Under the pieces are notes generated by a model, which saw nothing but the letters and a program-made list of their open reading frames with translations, was not told where the DNA came from and made no database searches. Position numbers and translations under genes: made by a program. A DNA stretch of 64,000 bases from Chloroflexota bacterium (GTDB taxonomy: Bacteria; Chloroflexota; Dehalococcoidia; Bin125): contig VXQZ01000050.1 in NCBI GenBank assembly GCA_009838735.1, positions 57,924-121,923 on the forward strand. Direction: 5' to 3'. Shown piece by piece: positions 52,014-60,925 of the stretch (position 1 is its first letter; each line of letters starts with the position of its first letter).

Positions 52014-52940
52014 ATGGCAGCGCACCTGATCCCGCGACTGCTGCAGTCGATCGCGGTCGTGTTCGTCGTGGTCTCGCTGGTCTTCGTCGGCAGCCGGCTG
52101 ATCGGCGACCCGATCGAGGCGTATGCGGCGCGCAACGCCACCGAAGAAGCGATCGAGGCACAGCGCGATCGGCTGGGGCTGCTCGATCCGATGATCGTCC
52201 AGTACGGGAATTTCCTCTGGGGGGTGCTGAACCTCGATTTCGGCGATTCGATCTTCAGCGAGCAGCCGGCCTGGGATGAGGTGTCGTCGCGGATGTGGGC
52301 GACGGTCCAGCTGAGCCTGGCCGCATTCGTGCTGATCCTCGCGGTTGGGGTCCCGGTCGGGGTGCTGGCGGCGATTCGCCGAGGATCGATACCAGACCTG
52401 ATAGCCAGGCTGTTTGCTCTGGTCAGCCAGGCGATGCCGAACTTCTGGCTGGGCCTGGTCTTGATCTTCATCTTCGCGGTGCAGCTCGGCTGGCTGCCAA
52501 CCAGCGGTAAGGGCGGGTTCGAGAACCTGATTTTGCCCGCGATCACGCTGGCCGGATTCGGCATGGCGGCGACCATGCGTCTCACTCGCTCGGGCATGTT
52601 GGAGGTGCTGAGCAACGACTACATCCGCACGGCGCAGGCCAAGGGTCTGGCCCAGCGCACGGTGATCGTGCGTCATGCCTTGCGCAATGCGTTGCTGGGA
52701 CTGGTCACGTTCCTGGGGATCACGCTGGCGCAGCTGCTGGCCGGGTCGATCATCGTCGAGGTGGTCTTCGCCTGGCCCGGCGTCGGACGCCTGATCTTCC
52801 GATCGATCAGTTTGCGCGACTTTCCCCTGATCCAGGTCGGCGTGTTGTTGATCGCGGTCTGGTTTGTCGTGATCAACATCCTGGTCGATCTCTCGTACAA
52901 CTTCCTCGACCCCAGAATCCGCGTAGGTAGCGACGCATGA
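52014..52940 (+). CDS. ABC importer permease, DppB/OppB type, copy 1
   Basis: The 308-residue permease has six hydrophobic segments and the binding-protein-dependent transport signature in the loop: YIRTAQAKGLAQRTVIVRHALRNA, the EAA-loop that docks with the ATPase. It starts with the usual LIPRLLQSIAVVFVVVSLVF and FLDPRIR end. It forms a heterodimer with the next permease, whose ATG overlaps its stop by four bases. Confidence 0.93.
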   Translation: MAAHLIPRLLQSIAVVFVVVSLVFVGSRLIGDPIEAYAARNATEEAIEAQRDRLGLLDPMIVQYGNFLWGVLNLDFGDSIFSEQPAWDEVSSRMWATVQLSLAAFVLILAVGVPVGVLAAIRRGSIPDLIARLFALVSQAMPNFWLGLVLIFIFAVQLGWLPTSGKGGFENLILPAITLAGFGMAATMRLTRSGMLEVLSNDYIRTAQAKGLAQRTVIVRHALRNALLGLVTFLGITLAQLLAGSIIVEVVFAWPGVGRLIFRSISLRDFPLIQVGVLLIAVWFVVINILVDLSYNFLDPRIRVGSDA

Positions 52941-53860
52941 GCGGGCAGGCGAGCCAGACGAGCGCGACGCTCGCTGATGCGTTTGGTCAGACCAGCCAAC
53001 GCTGGCGCGCCTGGTCCCGACGCTTGCCGCGCGGCTGGCCGCTGCTCTGCGTCTACCTGGCAGTCATGGGTCTGTTCCTCTTCGCGGGAATCTTCGCCGA
53101 CTGGATTACTCCGCACGATCCGACCAAGCAGAGCCTGGTCAACCGGCTCCAGGATCCGGTCTGGCAGGCAGAGGGAACGTCCGAGTTTTTCTTCGGGACC
53201 GATGGACTGGGCCGCGACATTCTCAGCCGGCTGATCAAGGGCAGCCAGACATCGCTGCTGGTGATCGTGACCATTATTCCCGGATCTCTCGTGCTTGGTA
53301 CGGCGATCGGGCTGATCGCTGGTTGGCGCCGCGGGCCGTTCGATTCATTTGCGATGCGCCTGGTTGAGGTCCAGTTGGCCTTTCCGGCATTCCTGTTTGC
53401 GCTGCTGATCGCGGCGATGCTCGGACCCTCGCTGCGCAACGTCATCGTGATCCTGATTCTCTTCCTCTGGGCGTCCTATGCACGGCTGGTCCGGGCCGAG
53501 GTACTCAGCCTGCGTGAGCGTGAGTTTGTGCTCGCCGCGCGGACGATCGGCGCGTCGGACATCCGCCTGATGACCAGGCACTTGCTGCCCAATGTGGTCA
53601 ACTCCGTGGTCATCCTGGCGACCTTGAATGTGTCGATCGTGATCATTGCCGAGGCGTCGCTGTCGTTCCTCGGTGCAGGCGCCGGGCCGGAGACGATCTC
53701 CTGGGGGAAGATGGTGGCTGAGGGTCGCGATCTGCTGAAAATTCGCTTCTGGTTGACCGGGATTCCGGGCATCACGATCATGATCATCGCCCTGGTCGGA
53801 AACCTGCTCGGAGACTGGTTGCGCGACTACCTGGATCCTCAGTTGCGCAACATCCAATGA
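52937..53860 (+). CDS. ABC importer permease, DppC/OppC type, copy 1
   Basis: The 307-residue permease has the DppC layout: a cytoplasmic N-terminus, TM1 at about 37-55, an external loop with HDPTKQSLVNRL and the usual LGTDGLGRDILSRLI-like FGTDGLGRDILSRL, five more helices, and the EAA loop REFVLAARTIGASDIRLMTRHLLPN. It ends DWLRDYLDPQLRN. No DppD/DppF ATPase gene follows; the next gene is a second binding protein, 180 bases downstream. Confidence 0.93.
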   Translation: MSGQASQTSATLADAFGQTSQRWRAWSRRLPRGWPLLCVYLAVMGLFLFAGIFADWITPHDPTKQSLVNRLQDPVWQAEGTSEFFFGTDGLGRDILSRLIKGSQTSLLVIVTIIPGSLVLGTAIGLIAGWRRGPFDSFAMRLVEVQLAFPAFLFALLIAAMLGPSLRNVIVILILFLWASYARLVRAEVLSLREREFVLAARTIGASDIRLMTRHLLPNVVNSVVILATLNVSIVIIAEASLSFLGAGAGPETISWGKMVAEGRDLLKIRFWLTGIPGITIMIIALVGNLLGDWLRDYLDPQLRNIQ

Positions 53861-54040
53861 GGCCTGGTTAGAGTCCATTCGCCTGCGCAAGGTTGCGAGA
53901 CTGCAGCTCTTGTCGCGGCAGTGGCAGAGCCGTGGCGTTGCCATGGTTGCCGAGCTTGCGGCTTCCAGGTCGCATTAGGCATTCGGAATTCACTATCTTT
54001 CGCGGAAGCGAATAATTCCAGGAAGTGGAAAGAGAGAGCC

Positions 54041-55969
54041 ATGTCACGACACTGGACCAAACTTCGTCGGACCAAGTTAAGCAGGCGGTCGCTGTTGAGC
54101 GCCTCGGCGCGGGCGGGGGTCGGCGCTGCCGGCCTGGCGCTGGTCGGCTGCGGCGGCGATGACGACGACGATCAGCAACAGCAGACCGTCGCCCAGGCCC
54201 AGCCCGAGCAGCAGCAAGAGCAACAGGCCATGCAGCAGCAACAGCAGCAGCAGGCCATGCAGGAGCAGCAGGCTCAGCAACAGCAGGCCATGCAGCAGCA
54301 GGAGCAACAGGCTGAACAGCAGGCCCAGCAGGTCGAACAGCAGGAACAACAGCAGCAGGAAGAACTGGACCGCGCGACAGCGCAGGAAGAGGCCGAGGTC
54401 TCAGAAGTCGACCTCGACGCCGAGATCATCGTCGGCTACGGATCTTTCCCGCCGACACTCGACATCACCACCGCCGGCGGCGGCGGCGGTCAGGGCGCGA
54501 GCAACAACCTGCACTTCGCGGCGCTGGCGGCCTACAACAGCGGTCGTGTGATCCAGTCTGAAGGCGGGTTCGGCGACTGGGAGTTTGCCGAGGATCTGTC
54601 CAGCTTCATCTGGAGGGTCAAGGAAGGCGTCACCTTCCATAACGGCGAGCCACTGAATGCGGAGTCGATCCAGTTCTATTGGGAGCGGATCCTTGGTCGG
54701 GCCGAGTACAACCCGGACTTTGAGTCTTCGCTTCGCGCCCGTGCCGGCTGGATGGGCGACATCAGCATCGTTGACGAGCAGACGGTCAGCATCGCGATGG
54801 ATCCACCGTTCGTTGACGCGCCGGAGCAGTCGGGTGGAATCAATTTCGGTCTGCTGCCGAAGCAATACATCATCGACAACGGCGACGAACACTTCGCCAA
54901 CAACCCGATCGGCTGCGGCGCGTACCAGTTCATGTCATGGATCCCAGACCAGGAGATCCGCAGCCAGCGCTTTGAGAATTTCGCATTCGATCACGATGCG
55001 CCATTCCAGTGGAAGGCCGGCTGGGCCAAGTACATCACCGGTCGATACTTCCCCGAGGAACAGGCGCGCGCCGCGGCCCTGGAGGCAGGCGAGGTCGACA
55101 TCGCATACCGGATCAGCCCAGACGTGGCGGCCCAGTTCGAGGATCGCGACGACTTCAAGGTGATTGCGCTGCCCGATGTACGCGTGATGGCGCTGGAGCT
55201 GCCGGTCAACCAGTCGCTGGATCCGATCACGGGCGAAGAGAATCCCTGGCGCGACGTGCGGGTCCGCCAAGCCGCGAACTATGCGATCGACGCCGACGCC
55301 ATCATCGAAAACCTGTTGACCGGCACCGAAGAACGCGCCTACTCGCCGTTCCCGGCCGGCTACGACCCGCCGATCGGCAACCTGCCCGGCCAGTACAACT
55401 ACGACCCGGACAAGGCGCGGGCGCTGCTCGAGGAGGCCGGCCAAATCGGCTTCGCCTTCACGATCACACTACCCACGGGTCTGTGGACGGCTGACCGAAT
55501 CTGGATGCCGGCGGTCCAACAGATGCTCAACGATGTTGGCTTCCAGGTCGAGGTCGATTACGCCGACTTCGGGAACTCGCTGTCGCTGATCCGCAACAAC
55601 GAGGTTCCAAACCCGTTCGTGTTCAACCAGGCGGGCGTCTCCAGCGGTGCGCCGCTGGGTCCGGCCTTCGCCTACCGGCTGGTCACGACGGTCGGCTCTC
55701 CCTACTCGCACGCACAGGAAACGGACGACTTCCTGCCTGAGTTCGAAGCGTTCCAGGCCCTGATTGACGAGGCGAACGCCGAGTTCGATCTGCAGCGGGC
55801 CAACGATCTCTACTACGAGGCCGCGGTCATCTCGTACGAGAACGCGTTCCAGGTGCCGCTGTTCGGTCTGCCTCACCTCTACGCGGTGACGCCGCAGATC
55901 CTCTACAACGAGTACTACGACACCTCGACCGGCCTCAACGCGATCTACGCGCAGAAGCTGAAGGCCTAG
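54041..55969 (+). CDS. ABC importer substrate-binding lipoprotein (family 5) with Gln-rich tether, copy 2
   Basis: The 642-residue protein is a paralogue of the first. It has the same start (MSRHWTKLRRTKLSRRSLL), the same lipobox with Cys37, Asp40-44, and a Gln-rich tether at residues 45-107. The start at 54041 is preferred over an in-frame ATG 120 bases upstream because it restores the Tat signal, and AGAGAG precedes it. The binding domain contains GVTFHNGEPLNAESIQFYWERI and differs strongly from copy 1 in the pocket region, so the ligand is likely different. It begins the second importer set. Confidence 0.9.
   Translation: MSRHWTKLRRTKLSRRSLLSASARAGVGAAGLALVGCGGDDDDDQQQQTVAQAQPEQQQEQQAMQQQQQQQAMQEQQAQQQQAMQQQEQQAEQQAQQVEQQEQQQQEELDRATAQEEAEVSEVDLDAEIIVGYGSFPPTLDITTAGGGGGQGASNNLHFAALAAYNSGRVIQSEGGFGDWEFAEDLSSFIWRVKEGVTFHNGEPLNAESIQFYWERILGRAEYNPDFESSLRARAGWMGDISIVDEQTVSIAMDPPFVDAPEQSGGINFGLLPKQYIIDNGDEHFANNPIGCGAYQFMSWIPDQEIRSQRFENFAFDHDAPFQWKAGWAKYITGRYFPEEQARAAALEAGEVDIAYRISPDVAAQFEDRDDFKVIALPDVRVMALELPVNQSLDPITGEENPWRDVRVRQAANYAIDADAIIENLLTGTEERAYSPFPAGYDPPIGNLPGQYNYDPDKARALLEEAGQIGFAFTITLPTGLWTADRIWMPAVQQMLNDVGFQVEVDYADFGNSLSLIRNNEVPNPFVFNQAGVSSGAPLGPAFAYRLVTTVGSPYSHAQETDDFLPEFEAFQALIDEANAEFDLQRANDLYYEAAVISYENAFQVPLFGLPHLYAVTPQILYNEYYDTSTGLNAIYAQKLKA
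54173..54361 (+). repeat. CAG-rich trinucleotide repeat tract, second binding protein
   Basis: Some 63 codons of mainly CAG/CAA encode Gln runs up to seven long with A-M and E interspersed. It is longer in perfect Gln runs than the first tract and differs from it in order, so the two have changed independently since duplication. Confidence 0.8.
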
Positions 55970-56057
55970 GGAACAGGATTGAATACGCAGTAGTCGGTGC
56001 TCTTACCCGAGCTTGACGTCCTCCGTGTGAGGGTGGCGCGGTTTCCACGGGACCGGG

Positions 56058-56103
56058 GGACCCCCTCACCCACTTCGCGGGAGCTCCCCCTGCAAGGGGG
56101 AGC
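56058..56103. repeat. CCCTCACCC-type intergenic repeat, copy 4
   Basis: ACCCCCTCACCC is followed by the perfect hairpin GCTCCCCC (56083-56090), TGCAA, GGGGGAGC (56096-56103). It lies between the second binding protein and its permease and could moderate read-through to the permeases. Confidence 0.65.
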
Positions 56104-56156
56104 AAAGGAAACCGTCCGAAGCTCGGACGATTGAGCAAAAGGGGGTTTGATCGACG

Positions 56157-57092
56157 ATGCGTAGCGAACTCGGGGCGACCGCAGTCGGACGGTTCCTCCG
56201 CTCCATCGCGGTCGTCTTCGGTGTGGTCACGATCGTCTTCTTCATGAGCCGCGGCGCCGGCGACCCGGTCTCGCGGCTCGCGCCGATCGACGCCTCGCAG
56301 CAGGAGATCGAAGAGGCCAAGGAGCGCTACGGGCTCAACGACCCGATGATCGAGCAGTACGGACGATTCCTCTGGGACATCGTGCGGCTTGAGTTCGGCC
56401 AGTCCTTCCGCGCGACGCGACCGGCGACGGACGTGGTCGGCGAGCGGCTGGTGGCGACGATCCAGTTAGGAGCTGCGGGCCTGTTCGTCGCCTTCGCGAT
56501 CGGCATTCCATTAGGGATCGTGGCCGCCGTGCGTCGCGGCGGCGCGACCGACATCTTCAGCAGGATCGGCGCGCTGTTCGGTCAGGCGGTGCCCAACTTC
56601 TGGCTGGGCCTGATGCTGATCCTCTTTGTCGCGCTGTACATCGACTTCATACCAACAGGAGGCCGCACGTCGCCGCAGAGCATCATTTTGCCCGCGATCA
56701 CCCTGGGGTCGTTCCCGGCCGCGGCGGTGATGCGGTTTACGCGATCGGCGATGCTCGACACGTTGCAGCAGGACTACATCCGCACCGCGCGGGCCAAGGG
56801 TCTGAGCGAACGGGCCGTGCTGTTCAAGCACGCGCTGCGCAACTCAATGCTCGCCGTGATCACCCTGCTCGGGCTACAGGTCGGCAACATCCTCTCCGGG
56901 GCGATCATCGTCGAGACCGTCTTCGCCTGGCCGGGGCTGGGTCAGTTGATCATCCAGTCGATCGTCGCCACCGACTATCCGGTCGTACAGGCATCGGTAC
57001 TGCTCACCTCGGTTTGGATTGTGTTCATCAACCTGGTCGTCGATGTGTCCTACACGTTTATCGATCCTCGGATTCGGACGGGAGCGATCTGA
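56157..57092 (+). CDS. ABC importer permease, DppB/OppB type, copy 2
   Basis: The 311-residue permease has six hydrophobic segments. It has the same hallmarks as copy 1: RFLRSIAVVFGVVTIVFFMSR, QAVPNFWLGLMLILF, the EAA loop DYIRTARAKGLSERAVLFKHALRN, and VETVFAWPGLGQLI. It lies 187 bases after the binding-protein gene, more than in the first set, with a hairpin repeat in the gap. The next permease begins four bases after its stop. Confidence 0.93.
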   Translation: MRSELGATAVGRFLRSIAVVFGVVTIVFFMSRGAGDPVSRLAPIDASQQEIEEAKERYGLNDPMIEQYGRFLWDIVRLEFGQSFRATRPATDVVGERLVATIQLGAAGLFVAFAIGIPLGIVAAVRRGGATDIFSRIGALFGQAVPNFWLGLMLILFVALYIDFIPTGGRTSPQSIILPAITLGSFPAAAVMRFTRSAMLDTLQQDYIRTARAKGLSERAVLFKHALRNSMLAVITLLGLQVGNILSGAIIVETVFAWPGLGQLIIQSIVATDYPVVQASVLLTSVWIVFINLVVDVSYTFIDPRIRTGAI

Positions 57093-57095
57093 CCC

Positions 57096-58001
57096 GTGGC
57101 CGAGTCCCAGGCGCCTTCGCAACAGGTCGAGGATCCGTTCGCCGGACGACGGCGCAACTGGCGTGTGCGTTCGCCGAAGACGCTCGTGGCGACGCTGTCG
57201 ATTCTGCTGCTCTTCATTGTGCTCGGCCTCTTCGGTCCGCATATCGCGCCCGAGGATCCGTTCAAGCTCAACCTGGTCGGCAGATTGCAGCCGCCTTTCT
57301 TTGAGGCGGAAGGCAGCCTTGATCATCCGCTCGGCACCGATGACCTGGGCCGCGACACGCTGAGCCGGCTGATCTACGGGGCCCGGATCTCTCTGCTCGC
57401 GATTGTCATGGTGATCCCGCTGGCGACGGTGATTGGATCGATCCTCGGCATCCTGGCGGGTTGGTTTGGAGGTTGGACGAGCCGTGTGATCATGGCGCTC
57501 GTCGATCTCCAGTTGGCGATGCCGGCCATTCTGATCGCGGTGTTTCTGCGCGCGATCTGGGAGCCGAGCCTGAGCAACGTCGTGATTGTGTTGGTGTTCG
57601 CTCTGTGGGCGACCTTCGCTCGGCTGGTTCGGGGCGAGACGCTGGGCCTGAAAGAGCGGGAGTTCGTCTTAGCAGCTCGAACGATCGGCGCCAACGACCT
57701 GCGGATCATGGTGCGCCACGTGCTGCCCAGCCTGGTCAACTCGATCGTGATCCTGGCAACGCTGAACGTGGCCACGGTCGTGATCGCCGAAGCAGGACTC
57801 AGCTTCCTCGGCGTCGGGATCCCGCAAGACTCGATTTCCTGGGGCATCATGATCTCTCAGGGACGGGGCGTGATCGTCACTGCCTGGTGGCTGGTCACGG
57901 TGCCGGGCATCGCGATTATTGTGGTCTCGCTGGTGGTCAACCTGTTCGGCGACTGGCTGCGAGACTTCCTGGATCCCCAGTTGCGCAACATCCAGAGGTA
58001 G
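57096..58001 (+). CDS. ABC importer permease, DppC/OppC type, copy 2
   Basis: The 301-residue permease starts at GTG and shows LGTDDLGRDTLSRLIYGARISL, the EAA loop REFVLAARTIGANDLRIMVRHVLPS, and the end DWLRDFLDPQLRNIQ. Its closest relative here is the first-set DppC, consistent with block duplication of the three genes. A carboxyltransferase gene follows 27 bases later and is probably co-transcribed, which links the imported compound to CoA metabolism. Confidence 0.93.
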   Translation: MAESQAPSQQVEDPFAGRRRNWRVRSPKTLVATLSILLLFIVLGLFGPHIAPEDPFKLNLVGRLQPPFFEAEGSLDHPLGTDDLGRDTLSRLIYGARISLLAIVMVIPLATVIGSILGILAGWFGGWTSRVIMALVDLQLAMPAILIAVFLRAIWEPSLSNVVIVLVFALWATFARLVRGETLGLKEREFVLAARTIGANDLRIMVRHVLPSLVNSIVILATLNVATVVIAEAGLSFLGVGIPQDSISWGIMISQGRGVIVTAWWLVTVPGIAIIVVSLVVNLFGDWLRDFLDPQLRNIQR

Positions 58002-58028
58002 GCGCGCGTCGACAAGAAGGAGCCGCCG

Positions 58029-59591
58029 ATGAGCTGGCAGTCCGAACTGGATGAGATGGAGCGGCGCGCGGTGTTCGCCCGGCAGATGGGCGGAGCGGAC
58101 AGCGTCGCCTTTCACCACGGCCGGGGCAAGCTCACTGTGCGCGAGCGCATCGAGTTGCTGATCGACCCGGGCGAGTTCCAGGAGACCGGTGTGTTGGCCG
58201 GCAATCCGCAGTGGGACGGTAACGAGCTGACCGGCCTGATGCCGGCCAACTCGGTCGTTGGCGTGGCCAGGATCAACGGACGCAAGGTCGCCGTGCAGGG
58301 CGACGATTTCACCATCCGCGGCGGCTCGGCCGACGGCATGATCGGGACCAAGGGCGGCTGGGCTCAGCGACACGCGTACATGAATCGGATCCCGTATGTC
58401 CGCCTGCTCGACGCCACCGGCGGCAGCGTCAAGCACTTCGAGCAGCTCGGGCGCACGTACGTTGTTGGGCCTGAGGTCGGCGGCGGCACCGGCGTCGACG
58501 ATCTGCTCTGGTACATGCCCGTTGTCAACGTCGTGTTGGGCTCGGTCGCGGGCGCGCCGGCGGTGATCGCGGCCGACGGACACTTCAACGTGATGGTCAA
58601 GGGCACCAGTCAACTCTTCGTCGGCGGACCGCCGGTGGTCAAGGCCAGCCGCGGGCTGGAGATCTCCAAGGAGGAGTTGGGCGGCGAGGATGTCCACGTC
58701 TATGGCAACGGGGTCGTGCAGAATCTCGCCGAAACCGAGGAAGATGCGATGCAACAGGCGCGCAGATTTCTCAGCTACCTGCCGCAGAATGTCTGGGAGA
58801 TGCCGCCGCGTGTCGAACCGACCGACGATCCGGAGCGGCGCGAGGAGAAGCTGGTCTCGATCATCCCGCGCAACATCCGGCGCATCTACAACGCGCGCCG
58901 GATCCTCGACTGGGTACTGGACAAAAATTCGTTCTTCGAGATCCAGCCGCACTGGGGCAAGTCGCGGATCACCGGACTGGCCCGCGTCGACGGCTATCCG
59001 GTTGGAGTGATGATCAACAACCCGCGCGAGAACGGCGGCTCGCCGAACAAGGCGACGTCGGAGAAGATCATGCGGATGATCTCGCTCTGCGAGACGTTCC
59101 ATCTGCCATTGATCTACTTCTGCGATGAACCCGGATTTTCTGTCGGCCCGGCCGACGAGAACTCAGGAATCATTCGCACCGGAGCCCGATTGATGCTCAC
59201 CAGCCGGCTGTCGCAGATGCCCTACCTCGTCTTCATCACCCGGCAGGCCTACGGCGTGGCGGGGGGTCTGCAGTACCGCCGCGGGAACGCGCTATACAGG
59301 CGCTACGCCTGGCCGTCGGCGCACTGGGGCTCGATGCACATCGAGGGCGGCGTGACCGCCGCCTACCGCCGCGAAATCCGGGAGGCCAACGATCCCGAGG
59401 CGAAGCGCTTGGAGATTGAGGCGCGGCTGAACGAGATTCGGTCACCGCTGCGGACGGCGCATGCTTTCGGGATCGAGGACATGATCGATCCGCGAGATAC
59501 CAGGCCGCTGATGGTCGAATTCGTCCGCGACGCGCAATCCTACATTCAGCAGAGTCTCGGCCCGACGGCGCGGATTCCGTATCTGCCTTAA
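58029..59591 (+). CDS. Acyl-CoA carboxylase carboxyltransferase (beta) subunit, copy 2
   Basis: The 520-residue protein is a paralogue of the one at 23.1 kb and begins MSWQSELDEMERRAVFARQMGG with AAGGAG just upstream. Crotonase-type oxyanion segments occur in DDFTIRGGSADGMIG and in FCDEPGFSVGPADENSGIIRTG. The end, GIEDMIDPRDTRPLMVEFVRDA, is as in copy 1. Compared with copy 1, the substrate-site segments differ clearly (for example GGVDD-like GGTGVDDLLW replaces the usual GASGSTAGG region), so the substrate is likely another acyl-CoA. No biotin carboxylase or carrier gene is nearby. Confidence 0.88.
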   Translation: MSWQSELDEMERRAVFARQMGGADSVAFHHGRGKLTVRERIELLIDPGEFQETGVLAGNPQWDGNELTGLMPANSVVGVARINGRKVAVQGDDFTIRGGSADGMIGTKGGWAQRHAYMNRIPYVRLLDATGGSVKHFEQLGRTYVVGPEVGGGTGVDDLLWYMPVVNVVLGSVAGAPAVIAADGHFNVMVKGTSQLFVGGPPVVKASRGLEISKEELGGEDVHVYGNGVVQNLAETEEDAMQQARRFLSYLPQNVWEMPPRVEPTDDPERREEKLVSIIPRNIRRIYNARRILDWVLDKNSFFEIQPHWGKSRITGLARVDGYPVGVMINNPRENGGSPNKATSEKIMRMISLCETFHLPLIYFCDEPGFSVGPADENSGIIRTGARLMLTSRLSQMPYLVFITRQAYGVAGGLQYRRGNALYRRYAWPSAHWGSMHIEGGVTAAYRREIREANDPEAKRLEIEARLNEIRSPLRTAHAFGIEDMIDPRDTRPLMVEFVRDAQSYIQQSLGPTARIPYLP

Positions 59592-59596
59592 CGAGG

Positions 59597-60832
59597 TCAG
59601 AACGGCGGCGCCTTGTGTGACTCCACCTCCGCGATTGCGTCCTCGTCGTATCCAAGTTCTTGCATCAGTTCTGACGTGTGCTCGCCGAGGTCGGAGAACA
59701 TGTTCTTGGCCGTGCCCGGGGTTCGGCTCAGGCGTGTTGGGATGCCGGCGACTCGGCGTTGGCCGATGTGGGGAATGTCCTTGTCGACGATGTAGCCGTT
59801 GACAAGCGCCTGCTCATCGTCCAGGACTTCTTCGTAGTTGAGGACTCGCTGAGCCATCGCGCCGTCGGGGTGGATGTCGAAGAAGTCTTGCCACTCGTCG
59901 CTGGTGTGGGTCTTCATCATCTCGGCCACGAAGGGGCGCACGTCGCTGATCCGGTCCATTGCCGTCTGATCGCGGAACGGATCGCGACCCTCGCGCTGAT
60001 TCCAGCGCGGATCATCGGCCAGTGCCGGATTGCCTCCGAACTCGCAGAACTCACGCCAGGTTTCGTCTTCGCGGATGCCAAGGCAGAAGGCGACGCCGTC
60101 GGCGGCTTCGTAGATACCGCTCAGCGCGGAAACGATAGGGTGAAATGCGCCGTCGCGCGTGGGCAGGTGTCCGGTCGCCGAGGTGTGGTTGATCTCCCAG
60201 GCCTGCATCCAGATCATTGCGCCGTAGGAGGATGTCTGAACCTTCTGCCCCAGCCCGTCGCGCTGACGCGCGACCAGCGCCGTGAGGATGCCCATTACCA
60301 ACGCCATCGCGCCGCCGGTATCCGCGATGATCGCACCCGGAATCAACTGTGGATCGTCGGGAGTGCCGGTCACGCCCGAGATCCCGCTGCGGGCCTGCGA
60401 GTACTGATCGCTCATCCGGTTCTCGCGCGCGGGTCCGTCGGGGCCGAAACCGTTGGCCGTGGCGTAGACCAATCCCGGGTTGCGCGCCGAAAGCCGTTCG
60501 TAGCCCATCCCGATCCGCTCCAGCGCCGGCTCTCGGTAGTTGCTGAGGAAGACGTCTGCGCTGTCGACCAGTTTGTCGACCAGTTCCAGGCCGATCTCGG
60601 TGTGGATGTCGACGCAGACCGATCGCTTGCCGTGCGATGCGCCGATGAACTGCGTGCCGACCGACTCCAATGGCAACTCGTTGTGGTTGCCTCGGTACCA
60701 GCGGTTGGCGTCGCCCATCGGCGGCTCGACCTTGATCACATCGGCGCCCATATCGGAGAGGTAGCCGCCGGCAGCCGGTCCCTGTACGGCAATCGAGAGT
60801 TCAACAACCCGGATTCCTTCAAGCGCTTCCAT
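59597..60832 (-). CDS. CaiB/BaiF-family CoA-transferase-like protein
   Basis: The 411-residue class III CoA-transferase-like protein begins MEALEGIRVVELSIAVQGPAAGGYLSDMGADVIKVEPP, the family's hallmark start, and has SVCVDIHTEIG and SNYREPALERIGMGYE. In well-studied members the catalytic Asp follows GQ-xVxxS (for example ...SMQDAV in formyl-CoA transferase); here the strand reads GQKVQTSSYGAMIW with Gly at that place. It may lack the usual mechanism or be a regulatory partner. It is transcribed toward the second carboxyltransferase gene. Confidence 0.85.
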   Translation of the reverse strand: MEALEGIRVVELSIAVQGPAAGGYLSDMGADVIKVEPPMGDANRWYRGNHNELPLESVGTQFIGASHGKRSVCVDIHTEIGLELVDKLVDSADVFLSNYREPALERIGMGYERLSARNPGLVYATANGFGPDGPARENRMSDQYSQARSGISGVTGTPDDPQLIPGAIIADTGGAMALVMGILTALVARQRDGLGQKVQTSSYGAMIWMQAWEINHTSATGHLPTRDGAFHPIVSALSGIYEAADGVAFCLGIREDETWREFCEFGGNPALADDPRWNQREGRDPFRDQTAMDRISDVRPFVAEMMKTHTSDEWQDFFDIHPDGAMAQRVLNYEEVLDDEQALVNGYIVDKDIPHIGQRRVAGIPTRLSRTPGTAKNMFSDLGEHTSELMQELGYDEDAIAEVESHKAPPF

Positions 60833-60868
60833 CGGCTCATCCCTTCATGACGGCGTCTGAGCAATCGC

Positions 60869-60874
60869 TAGTAT
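60869..60874 (+). promoter_or_regulatory. Possible -10 element before the double CaiB gene
   Basis: TAGTAT lies 51 bases before the GTG start, in the short gap with the divergent CaiB gene. No matching -35 box was found. Confidence 0.3.
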
Positions 60875-60925
60875 GGCAAAGCCCTACGGAGACCATGGGA
60901 TCTACAACGCGGAAAGGCGCTGCTC

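Noticed and set aside
49648..52161. An 837-codon open frame on the - strand with long Leu runs
   Set aside because: The Leu-rich part is the complement of the CAG repeats of the binding protein, and the rest overlaps the sulfatase in another frame.
57669..59102. A 477-codon open frame on the - strand
   Set aside because: It is opposite the permease and carboxyltransferase genes, shows no motif and has Arg/His/Asp-rich composition.
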